Shown in pieces: positions 52,001 to 64,000 of a stretch of DNA of 64,000 bases. Made by a program: the position numbers and the translations under genes. Every line of letters begins with the position of its first letter. Within the stretch, counting starts at the first letter, position 1. The DNA comes from Auanema rhodensis (lineage: Eukaryota; Nematoda; Chromadorea; Rhabditida; Rhabditidae). The stretch lies in the NCBI GenBank assembly GCA_964057225.1, contig OZ059895.1:19168688-19232687 (forward strand), in the 5' to 3' direction. The notes below the pieces were generated by a model. It was given only the letters and a program-made list of their open reading frames with translations, did not search any database and was not told the DNA's origin.

Positions 52001-55000
52001 CACCATGTGCACATCACGTGTACATTTAATTAGCATAAATTAAAGTTCACGTAAAATTCAAAGTCATGGTTACCATGCACCAATATCAATAAAAATTTGT
52101 TTTTAGACTAATATCGACATGGGGAATCTAATTCTGAAAACCGCATCTCTTTATCTTTCACGGGAAGCGAGTTACATACCATGTGCACATCACGTGTACA
52201 ATTAATTAGCATAACTTAAAGTTCACGTAAATTTCAAAGTCATGGTTACCATGCACCAATATCAATAATGTTATGTTTTTAGACTAACATGGACATGGGA
52301 AATCTAATTTTGAAAACCGCATCTTTTTATCTTTCACGGGAAGCGAGTTACATACCCTGTGCACATCACGTGTACAATTAATTAGCATAAATTAAAGTTC
52401 ACGTAAATTTCACAGTCATGGTTACCATGCACCAATATCAATAAAAATTTGTTTTTAGACTAATATGGACATGGGGAATCTAATTTTGAGAACCGCATCT
52501 TTTTATCTTTCACGGGAAGCGAGTTACACACCATGTGCACATCACGTGTACATTTAATTAGCATAACTTAAAGTTCACGTAAATTTCAAAGTCATGGTTA
52601 CCATGCACCAATATCAATAAAAATTTGTTTTTAGACTAATATGGACATGGGGAATCTAATTTTGAAAACCGCATCTCTTTATCTTTCACGGGAAGCGAGT
52701 TACATACCATGTGCACATCACGTGTACAATTAATTAGCATAAATTAAAGTTCACGTAAATTTCAAAGTCATGGTTACCATACACCGATATCAATAAAAAT
52801 TTGTTTTTAGACTAATATGGACATGGGGAATCTAATTTTGAAAACCGCATCTCTTTATCTTTCACGGGAAGCGAGTTACATACCATGTGCACATCACGTG
52901 TACAATAAATTAGCATAAATTAAAGTTCACGTAAATTTCAAAGTCATGGTTACCACGCACCAATATCAATAAAAATTTGTTTTTAGACTAATATGGACAT
53001 GGGGAATCTAATTTTGAGAACCGCATCTCTTTATCTTTCACGGGAAGCGAGTTACATACCATGTGCACATCACGTGTACAATAAATTAGCATAAATTAAA
53101 GTTCACGTAAATTTGAAATTCATGGTAACCATACACCGATATCAATAATGTTTTGTTTTTAGACTAATATGGACATGGGGAATCTAATTTTGAAAACCGC
53201 ATCTCTTTATCTTTCACGGGAAGCGAGTTACATACCATTTGCACATCACGTGTATATATAATTAGCATAAATTAAAGTTCACGTAAATTTCAAAGTCATG
53301 GTTACCATACACCGATATCAATAATGTTATGGTTTTAGACTAATATGGACATGGGGAATCTAATTTTGAAAACCGCATCTTTTTATCTTTCACGGGAAGC
53401 GAGTTACATACCATTTGCACATCACGTGTATATATAATTAGCATAAATTAAAGTTCACGTAAATTTCAAAGTCATGGTTACCATGCACCAATATCAATAA
53501 AAATTTGTTTTTAGACTAATATGGACATGGGGAATCTAATTTTGAAAACCGCATCTCTTTATCTTTCACGGGAAGCGAGTTACATACCATTTGCACATCA
53601 CGTGTATATATAATTAGCATAAATTAAAGTTCACGTAAATTTCAAAGTCATGGTTACCATACACCGATATCAATAATGTTATGTTTTTAGACTAATATGG
53701 ACATGGGGAATCTAATTTTGAAAACCGCATCTCTTTATCTTTCACGGGAAGCGAGTTATTACATACCATTTGCACATCACGTGTATATATAATTAGCATG
53801 AATTAAAGTTCACGTAAATTTCAAAGTCATGGTTACCATGCACCAATATCAATAAAAATTTGTTTTTAGACTAATATGGACATGGGGAATCTAATTTTGA
53901 AAACCGCATCTTTTTATCTTTCACGGGAAGCGAGTTACATACCATGTGCACATCACGTGTACAATTAATTAGCATAAATTAAAGTTCACGTAAATTTCAA
54001 AGTCATGGTTACCATACACCGATATCAATAATGTTTTGTTTTTAGACTAATATGGACATGGGGAATCTAATTTTGAAAACCGCATCTCTTTATCTTTCAC
54101 GGGAAGCGAGTTACATACCATTTGCACATCACGTGTATATATAATTAGCATAAATTAAAGTTCACGTAAATTTCAAAGTCATGGTTACCATACACCGATA
54201 TCAATAATGTTATGGTTTTAGACTAATATGGACATGGGGAATCTAATTTTGAAAACCGCATCTTTTTATCTTTCACGGGAAGCGAGTTACATACCATTTG
54301 CACATCACGTGTATATATAATTAGCATAAATTAAAGTTCACGTAAATTTCAAAGTCATGGTTACCATGCACCAATATCAATAAAAATTTGTTTTTAGACT
54401 AATATGGACATGGGGAATCTAATTTTGAAAACCGCATCTCTTTATCTTTCACGGGAAGCGAGTTACATACCATTTGCACATCACGTGTATATATAATTAG
54501 CATAAATTAAAGTTCACGTAAATTTCAAAGTCATGGTTACCATACACCGATATCAATAATGTTATGTTTTTAGACTAATATGGACATGGGGAATCTAATT
54601 TTGAAAACCGCATCTCTTTATCTTTCACGGGAAGCGAGTTATTACATACCATTTGCACATCACGTGTATATATAATTAGCATGAATTAAAGTTCACGTAA
54701 ATTTCAAAGTCATGGTTACCATGCACCAATATCAATAAAAATTTGTTTTTAGACTAATATGGACATGGGGAATCTAATTTTGAAAACCGCATCTTTTTAT
54801 CTTTCACGGGAAGCGAGTTACATACCATGTGCACATCACGTGTACAATTAATTAGCATAAATTAAAGTTCACGTAAATTTCAAAGTCATGGTTACCATGC
54901 ACCAATATCAATAAAAATTTGTTTTTAGACTAATATGGACATGGGGAATCTAATTTTGAAAACCGCATCTCTTTATCTTTCACGGGAAGCGAGTTACACA

Positions 55001-58000
55001 CCATTTGCACATCACGTGTACATTTAATTAGCTTAAATTAAAGTTCACGTAAATTTCAAAGTCATTGTTACCATGCACCAATATCAATAAAAATTTGTTT
55101 TTAGACTAATATGGACATGGGGAATCTAATTTTGAAAACCGCATCTCTTTATCTTTCACGGGAAGCGAGTTACATACCATTTGCACATCACGTGTATATA
55201 TAATTAGCATAAATTAAAGTTCACGTAAATTTCAAAGTCATGGTTACCATGCACCAATATCAATAAAAATTTGTTTTTAGACTAATATGGACATGGGGAA
55301 TCTAATTTTGAAAACCGCATCTTTTTATCTTTCACGGGAAGCGAGTTACATACCATGTGCACATCACGTGTACAATTAATTAGCATAAATTAAAGTTCAC
55401 GTAAATTTCAAAGTCATGGTTACCATGCACCAATATCAATAAAAATTTGTTTTTAGACTAATATGGACATGGGGAATCTAATTTTGAAAACCGCATCTCT
55501 TTATCTTTCACGGGAAGCGAGTTACACACCATTTGCACATCACGTGTACATTTAATTAGCATAAATTAAAGTTCACGTAAATTTCAAAGTCATTGTTACC
55601 ATGCACCAATATCAATAAAAATTTGTTTTTAGACTAATATGGACATGGGGAATCTAATTTTGAAAACCGCATCTCTTTATCTTTCACGGGAAGCGAGTTA
55701 CATACCATTTGCACATCACGTGTATATATAATTAGCATAAATTAAAGTTCACGTAAATTTCAAAGTCATGGTTACCATGCACCAATATCAATAAAAATTT
55801 GTTTTTAGACTAATATGGACATGGGGAATCTAATTTTGAAAACCGCATCTCTTTATCTTTCACGGGAAGCGAGTTACATACCATTTGCACATCACGTGTA
55901 TATATAATTAGCATAAATTAAAGTTCACGTAAATTTCAAAGTCATGGTTACCATGCACCAATATCAATAAAAATTTGTTTTTAGACTAATATGGACATGG
56001 GGAATCTAATTTTGAAAACCGCATCTCTTTATCTTTCACGGGAAGCGAGTTATTACATACCATTTGCACATCACGTGTATATATAATTAGTATAAATTAA
56101 AGTTCACGTAAATTTCAAAGTCATTGTTACCATACACCGATATCAATAATGTTATGGTTTTAGACTAATATGGACATGGGGAATCTAATTTTGAAAACCG
56201 CATCTTTTTATCTTTCACGGGAAGCGAGTTACATACCATTTGCACATCACGTGTATATATAATTAGCATAAATTAAAGTTCACGTAAATTTCAAAGTCAT
56301 GGTTACCATGCACCAATATCAATAAAAATTTGTTTTTAGACTAATATGGACATGGGGAATCTAATTTTGAAAACCGCATCTTTTTATCTTTCACGGGAAG
56401 CGAGTTACATACCATTTGCACATCACGTGTATATATAATTAGCATAAATTAAAGTTCACGTAAATTTCAAAGTCATGGTTACCATGCACCAATATCAATA
56501 AAAATTTGTTTTTAGACTAATATGGACATGGGGAATCTAATTTTGAAAACCGCATCTCTTTATCTTTCACGGGAAGCGAGTTACATACCATTTGCACATC
56601 ACGTGTATATATAATTAGCATAAATTAAAGTTCACGTAAATTTCAAAGTCATGGTTACCATACACCGATATCAATAATGTTATGTTTTTAGACTAATATG
56701 GACATGGGGAATCTAATTTTGAAAACCGCATCTCTTTATCTTTCACGGGAAGCGAGTTATTACATACCATTTGCACATCACGTGTATATATAATTAGCAT
56801 GAATTAAAGTTCACGTAAATTTCAAAGTCATGGTTACCATGCACCAATATCAATAAAATTTGTTTTTAGACTAATATGGACATGGGGAATCTAATTTTGA
56901 AAAGCGCATCTTTTTATCTTTCACGGGAAGCGAGTTACATACCATGTGCACATCACGTGTACAATTAATTAGCATAAATTAAAGTTCACGTAAATTTCAA
57001 AGTCATGGTTACCATGCACCAATATCAATAAAAATTTGTTTTTAGACTAATATGGACATGGGGAATCTAATTTTGAAAACCGCATCTCTTTATCTTTCAC
57101 GGGAAGCGAGTTACACACCATTTGCACATCACGTGTACATTTAATTAGCATAAATTAAAGTTCACGTAAATTTCAAAGTCATTGTTACCATGCACCAATA
57201 TCAATAAAAATTTGTTTTTAGACTAATATGGACATGGGGAATCTAATTTTGAAAACCGCATCTCTTTATCTTTCACGGGAAGCGAGTTACATACCATTTG
57301 CACATCACGTGTATATATAATTAGCATAAATTAAAGTTCACGTAAATTTCAAAGTCATGGTTACCATGCACCAATATCAATAAAAAGTTGTTTTTAGACT
57401 AATATGGACATGGGGAATCTAATTTTGAAAACCGCATCTCTTTATCTTTCACGGGAAGCGAGTTACATACCATTTGCACATCACGTGTATATATAATTAG
57501 CATAAATTAAAGTTCACGTAAATTTCAAAGTCATGGTTACCATGCACCAATATCAATAAAAATTTGTTTTTAGACTAATATGGACATGGGGAATCTAATT
57601 TTGAAAACCGCATCTCTTTATCTTTCACGGGAAGCGAGTTATTACATACCATTTGCACATCACGTGTATATATAATTAGTATAAATTAAAGTTCACGTAA
57701 ATTTCAAAGTCATTGTTACCAAGCACCAATATCAATAAAAATTTGTTTTTAGACTAATATGGACATGGGGAATCTAATTTTGAAAACCGCATCTCTTTAT
57801 CTTTCACGGGAAGCGAGTTACACACCATTTGCACATCACGTGTACATTTAATTAGCATAAATTAAAGTTCACGTAAATTTCAAAGTCATTGTTACCATGC
57901 ACCAATATCAATAAAAATTTGTTTTTAAACTAATATGGACATGGAGAATCTAATTTTGAAAACCGCATCTCTTTATCTTTCACGGGAAGCGAGTTACATA

Positions 58001-58864
58001 CCATTTGCACATCACGTGTATATATAATTAGCATAAATTAAAGTTCACGTAAATTTCAAAGTCATGGTTACCATGCACCAATATCAATAAAAATTTGTTT
58101 TTAGACTAATATGGACATGGGGAATCTAATTTTGAAAACCGCATCTCTTTATCTTTCACGGGAAGCGAGTTACATACCATTTGCACATCACGTGTATATA
58201 TAATTAGCATAAATTAAAGTTCACGTAAATTTCAAAGTCATGGTTACCATGCACCAATATCAATAAAAATTTGTTTTTAGACTAATATGGACATGGGGAA
58301 TCTAATTTTGAAAACCGCATCTCTTTATCTTTCACGGGAAGCGAGTTATTACATTCCATTTGCACATCACGTGTATATATAATTAGTATAAATTAAAGTT
58401 CACGTAAATTTCAAAGTCATTGTTACCATGCACCAATATCAATAAAAATTTGTTTTTAGACTAATATGGACATGGGGAATCTAATTTTGAAAACCGCATC
58501 TCTTTATCTTTCACGGGAAGCGAGTTACATACCATTTGCACATCACGTGTATATATAATTAGCATAAATTAAAGTTCACGTAAATTTCAAAGTCATGGTT
58601 ACCATACACCGATATCAATAATGTTATGGTTTTAGACTAATATGGACATGGGGAATCTAATTTTGAAAACCGCATCTTTTTATCTTTCACGGGAAGCGAG
58701 TTACATACCATTTGCACATCACGTGTATATATAATTAGCATAAATTAAAGTTCACGTAAATTTCAAAGTCATGGTTACCATACACCGATATCAATAATGT
58801 TATGTTTTTAGACTAATATGGACATGGGGAATCTAATTTTGAAAACCGCATCTCTTTATCTTTC

Positions 58865-58935
58865 ACGGGAAGCGAGTTACATACCATTTGCACATCACGT
58901 GTATATATAATTAGCATAAATTAAAGTTCACGTAA
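58865..58935 (+). repeat. 71-bp truncated monomer (first of four)
   Basis: At 58936 the sequence jumps from AGTTCACGTAA directly to ACGGGAAGCGAG, removing 105 bp of the unit. Identical junctions occur at 59711, 60838 and 61613, so one deletion event was copied with the higher-order repeat. Confidence 0.8.
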
Positions 58936-60837
58936 ACGGGAAGCGAGTTACATACCATTTGCACATCACGTGTATATATAATTAGCATAAATTAAAGTTC
59001 ACGTAAATTTCAAAGTCATGGTTACCATGCACCAATATCAATAAAAATTTGTTTTTAGACTAATATGGACATGGGGAATCTAATTTTGAAAACCGCATCT
59101 CTTTATCTTTCACGGGAAGCGAGTTACATACCATTTGCACATCACGTGTATATATAATTAGCATAAATTAAAGTTCACGTAAATTTCAAAGTCATGGTTA
59201 CCATACACCGATATCAATAATGTTATGTTTTTAGACTAATATGGACATGGGGAATCTAATTTTGAAAACCGCATCTCTTTATCTTTCACGGGAAGAGAGT
59301 TACATACCATGTGCACATCACGTGTACAATTAATTAGCATAAATTAAAGTTCACGTAAATTTCAAAGTCATTGTTACCACGCACCAATATCAATAATGTT
59401 ATGTTTTTAGACTAATATGGACATGGGGAATCTAATTTTGAAAACCGCATCTCTTTATCTTTCACGGGAAGCGAGTTACATACCACGTGCACATCACGTG
59501 TACATTTAATTAGCATGAATTAAAGTTCACGTAAATTTCAAAGTTATTGTTACCATGCACCAATATCAATAAAAATTTGTTTTAAGACTAATATGGACAT
59601 GGGGAATCTAATTTTGAGAACCGCATCTCTTTATCTTTCACGGGAAGCGAGTTACATACCATTTGCACATCACGTGTATATATAATTAGCATAAATTAAA
59701 GTTCACGTAAACGGGAAGCGAGTTACATACCATTTGCACATCACGTGTATATATAATTAGCATAAATTAAAGTTCACGTAAATTTCAAAGTCATGGTTAC
59801 CATGCACCAATATCAATAAAAATTTGTTTTTAGACTAATATGGACATGGGGAATCTAATTTTGAAAACCGCATCTCTTTATCTTTCACGGGAAGCGAGTT
59901 ACATACCATTTGCACATCACGTGTATATATAATTAGCATAAATTAAAGTTCACGTAAATTTCAAAGTCATGGTTACCATACACCGATATCAATAATGTTA
60001 TGTTTTTAGACTAATATGGACATGGGGAATCTAATTTTGAAAACCGCATCTCTTTATCTTTCACGGGAAGCGAGTTACATACCATGTGCACATCACGTGT
60101 ACAATTAATTAGCATAAATTAAAGTTCACGTAAATTTCAAAGTCATTGTTACCACGCACCAATATCAATAATGTTATGTTTTTAGACTAATATGGACATG
60201 GGGAATCTAATTTTGAAAACCGCATCTCTTTATCTTTCACGGGAAGCGAGTTACATACCACGTGCACATCACGTGTACATTTAATTAGCATGAATTAAAG
60301 TTCACGTAAATTTCAAAGTTATTGTTACCATGCACCAATATCAATAAAAATTTGTTTTTAGACTAATATGGACATGGGGAATCTAATTTTGAGAACCGCA
60401 TCTCTTTATCTTTCACGGGAAGCGAGTTACATACCATGTGCACATCACGTGTACAATAAATTAGCATAAATTAAAGTTCACGTAAATTTGAAATTCATGG
60501 TAACCATACACCGATATCAATAATGTTTTGTTTTTAGACTAATATGGATATGGGGAATCTAATTTTGAAAACCGCATCTTTTTATCTTTCACGGGAAGCG
60601 AGTTACATACCATGTGCACATCACGTGTACAATTAATTAGCATAAATTAAAGTTCACGTAAATTTCAAAGTCATGGTTACCATGCACCAATATCAATAAA
60701 AATTTGTTTTTAGACTAATATGGACATGGGGAATCTAATTTTGAAAACCGCATCTTTTTATCTTTCACGGGAAGCGAGTTACATACCATTTGCACATCAC
60801 GTGTATATATAATTAGCATAAATTAAAGTTCACGTAA
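58936..60837 (+). repeat. Higher-order repeat, copy 1 (1902 bp)
   Basis: Ten full 176-bp monomers plus two 71-bp truncated ones. Private markers (GGAAGAGAGTT at 59291, GTTTTAAGAC near 59580, GGATATGGGG near 60546) recur exactly 1902 bp downstream. Confidence 0.85.
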
Positions 60838-62739
60838 ACGGGAAGCGAGTTACATACCATTTGCACATCACGTGTATATATAATTAGCATAAATTAAAGT
60901 TCACGTAAATTTCAAAGTCATGGTTACCATGCACCAATATCAATAAAAATTTGTTTTTAGACTAATATGGACATGGGGAATCTAATTTTGAAAACCGCAT
61001 CTCTTTATCTTTCACGGGAAGCGAGTTACATACCATTTGCACATCACGTGTATATATAATTAGCATAAATTAAAGTTCACGTAAATTTCAAAGTCATGGT
61101 TACCATACACCGATATCAATAATGTTATGTTTTTAGACTAATATGGACATGGGGAATCTAATTTTGAAAACCGCATCTCTTTATCTTTCACGGGAAGAGA
61201 GTTACATACCATGTGCACATCACGTGTACAATTAATTAGCATAAATTAAAGTTCACGTAAATTTCAAAGTCATTGTTACCACGCACCAATATCAATAATG
61301 TTATGTTTTTAGACTAATATGGACATGGGGAATCTAATTTTGAAAACCGCATCTCTTTATCTTTCACGGGAAGCGAGTTACATACCACGTGCACATCACG
61401 TGTACATTTAATTAGCATGAATTAAAGTTCACGTAAATTTCAAAGTTATTGTTACCATGCACCAATATCAATAAAAATTTGTTTTAAGACTAATATGGAC
61501 ATGGGGAATCTAATTTTGAGAACCGCATCTCTTTATCTTTCACGGGAAGCGAGTTACATACCATTTGCACATCACGTGTATATATAATTAGCATAAATTA
61601 AAGTTCACGTAAACGGGAAGCGAGTTACATACCATTTGCACATCACGTGTATATATAATTAGCATAAATTAAAGTTCACGTAAATTTCAAAGTCATGGTT
61701 ACCATGCACCAATATCAATAAAAATTTGTTTTTAGACTAATATGGACATGGGGAATCTAATTTTGAAAACCGCATCTCTTTATCTTTCACGGGAAGCGAG
61801 TTACATACCATTTGCACATCACGTGTATATATAATTAGCATAAATTAAAGTTCACGTAAATTTCAAAGTCATGGTTACCATACACCGATATCAATAATGT
61901 TATGTTTTTAGACTAATATGGACATGGGGAATCTAATTTTGAAAACCGCATCTCTTTATCTTTCACGGGAAGCGAGTTACATACCATGTGCACATCACGT
62001 GTACAATTAATTAGCATAAATTAAAGTTCACGTAAATTTCAAAGTCATTGTTACCACGCACCAATATCAATAATGTTATGTTTTTAGACTAATATGGACA
62101 TGGGGAATCTAATTTTGAAAACCGCATCTCTTTATCTTTCACGGGAAGCGAGTTACATACCACGTGCACATCACGTGTACATTTAATTAGCATGAATTAA
62201 AGTTCACGTAAATTTCAAAGTTATTGTTACCATGCACCAATATCAATAAAAATTTGTTTTTAGACTAATATGGACATGGGGAATCTAATTTTGAGAACCG
62301 CATCTCTTTATCTTTCACGGGAAGCGAGTTACATACCATGTGCACATCACGTGTACAATAAATTAGCATAAATTAAAGTTCACGTAAATTTGAAATTCAT
62401 GGTAACCATACACCGATATCAATAATGTTTTGTTTTTAGACTAATATGGATATGGGGAATCTAATTTTGAAAACCGCATCTTTTTATCTTTCACGGGAAG
62501 CGAGTTACATACCATGTGCACATCACGTGTACAATTAATTAGCATAAATTAAAGTTCACGTAAATTTCAAAGTCATGGTTACCATGCACCAATATCAATA
62601 AAAATTTGTTTTTAGACTAATATGGACATGGGGAATCTAATTTTGAAAACCGCATCTTTTTATCTTTCACGGGAAGCGAGTTACATACCATTTGCACATC
62701 ACGTGTATATATAATTAGCATAAATTAAAGTTCACGTAA
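60838..62739 (+). repeat. Higher-order repeat, copy 2 (1902 bp)
   Basis: Repeats copy 1 with the same private markers at 61193, 61483 and 62448, and the same truncated-monomer junctions at 60838 and 61613 (58936 and 59711 in copy 1). Confidence 0.85.
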
Positions 62740-64000
62740 ATTTCAAAGTCATGGTTACCATGCACCAATATCAATAAAAATTTGTTTTTAGACTAATATG
62801 GACATGGGGAATCTAATTCTGAAAACCGCATCTCTTTATCTTTCACGGGAAACGAGTTATTACATACCATTTGCACATCACGTGTATATATAATTAGCAT
62901 AAATTAAAGTTCACGTAAATTTCAAAGTCATGGTTACCATGCACCAATATCAATAAAAATTTGTTTTTAGACTAACATGGACATGGGGAATCTAATTCTG
63001 AAAACCGCATCTCTTTATCTTTCACGGGAAACGAGTTATTACATACCATTTGCACATCACGTGTATATATAATTAGCATAAATTAAAGTTCACGTAAATT
63101 TCAAAGTCATGGTTACCATGCACCAATATCAATAAAAATTTGTTTTTAGACTAATATCGACATGGGGAATCTAATTCTGAAAACCGCATCTCTTTATCTT
63201 TCACGGGAAGCGAGTTATTACATACCATTTGCACATCACGTGTATATATAATTAGCATAAATTAAAGTTCACGTAAATTTCAAAGTCATGGTTACCATGC
63301 ACCAATATCAATAAAAATTTGTTTTTAGACTAACATGGACATGGGGAATCTAATTTTGAAAAACCGCATCTTTTTATCTTTCACGGGAAGCGAGTTACAT
63401 ACCCTGTGCACATCACGTGTACAATTAATTAGCATAAATTAAAGTTCACGTAAATTTCACAGTCATGGTTACCATGCACCAATATCAATAAAAATTTGTT
63501 TTTAGACTAATATGGACATGGGGAATCTAATTTTGAGAACCGCATCTTTTTATCTTTCACGGGAAGCGAGTTACACACCATGTGCACATCACGTGTACAT
63601 TTAATTAGCATAACTTAAAGTTCACGTAAATTTCAAAGTCATGGTTACCATGCACCAATATCAATAAAAATTTGTTTTTAGACTAATATGGACATGGGGA
63701 ATCTAATTTTGAAAACCGCATCTCTTTATCTTTCACGGGAAGCGAGTTACATACCATGTGCACATCACGTGTACAATTAATTAGCATAAATTAAAGTTCA
63801 CGTAAATTTCAAAGTCATGGTTACCATACACCGATATCAATAAAAATTTGTTTTTAGACTAATATGGACATGGGGAATCTAATTTTGAAAACCGCATCTT
63901 TTTATCTTTCACGGGAAACGAGTTACATACCATTTGCACATCACGTGTATATATAATTAGCATAAATTAAAGTTCACGTAAATTTCAAAGTCATGGTTAC

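Larger units (their letters stand above)
43062..64000 (+). repeat. 176-bp tandem satellite array, ~120 copies, running off the window
   Basis: Successive GGACATGG landmarks at 43127, 43303, 43479 and 43655 give an exact 176-bp period, maintained throughout apart from 3-bp TTA insertions and 105-bp deletions. Each monomer has: a TAGACTAATATGGACATGGG block; CCGCATCTCTTTATC; TTTCACGGGAAGCGAGTTAC; GCACATCACGTGTA; an AT-rich TTAGCATAAATTAAAG; and CACGTAAATTTC. Variants include GCACCAATATCAATAAAAAT versus ACACCGATATCAATAATGTT, and three forms after CACGTGTA (CAATTAATTAGC, CATTTAATTAGC, TATATAATTAGC). No long reading frame crosses it. The unit length is near that of one nucleosome plus linker, as in many centromeric satellites. 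The true right end lies outside the window. Confidence 0.97.

Noticed and set aside
43062-64000. CRISPR array
   Set aside because: The repeats are directly adjacent 176-bp units without unique spacers, in a eukaryotic genome. This is a satellite.
43062-64000. Hammerhead-ribozyme-bearing satellite, as known in schistosomes
   Set aside because: The conserved CTGATGA and GAAA core is not present in the right order on either strand of the monomer.

Overview
This window is animal nuclear DNA from an AT-rich, compact genome. Multi-exon genes with canonical GT-AG introns, metazoan orthologues and ciliary genes (CC2D2A, IFT88) exclude a prokaryote. Introns are very small (typically 42-55 bp; all eight cathepsin L introns are 42-48 bp except one of 79), and genes lie 50-800 bp apart. 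Many start codons follow a splice-acceptor-like AG by 0-4 bases, which suggests spliced-leader trans-splicing. The FABP and cathepsin L genes look most like lophotrochozoan or flatworm proteins. My best guess is a small-genome invertebrate such as a monogenean or other flatworm; the phylum is inference.

Layout. 1-42.3 kb is gene-dense: a DUF1647-like type II membrane protein (500-2558, -); CC2D2A (3689-9739, -); XPA (9973-10918, -), divergent from Xaa-Pro aminopeptidase 1 (11208-13745, +); an unrecognised protein (14030-15313, -), divergent from IFT88 (16010-19417, +); an unrecognised multi-pass membrane protein (19783-20593, -); cathepsin L (21002-22472, +); a DNAJC22/wurst-like protein with a degenerate J domain (22548-24180, -); TM9SF4 (24892-27378, -); TRMT6 (28163-29901, +); an SDR16C-type dehydrogenase (30170-31528, +); an acyl-CoA synthetase with a MITE in one intron (31610-33823, +); proteasome beta PSMB4 (33875-34829, -); DUS1L (34990-36901 or to 37059, -); an RPRD-type CID protein (37188-39117, -), divergent from PHPT1 (39337-39798, +); FABP (40078-40658, +); and TMEM144 (41009-42340, +).

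From about 42.74 kb to the right edge the window is satellite DNA: roughly 120 head-to-tail copies of a 176-bp monomer, edged on the left by one inverted copy. The array has sequence subfamilies, nested block duplications and a 1902-bp higher-order repeat. Each monomer carries a CACGTG palindrome in the context ATCACGTG and a motif partly resembling the CENP-B box. A centromeric or heterochromatic role is possible but unproven.

The genes are mainly unrelated housekeeping and ciliary genes; I see no operon-like functional cluster. CC2D2A (transition zone) and IFT88 (IFT-B) both serve cilia, and TRMT6 and DUS1L both modify tRNA, but nothing shows that these are co-regulated.
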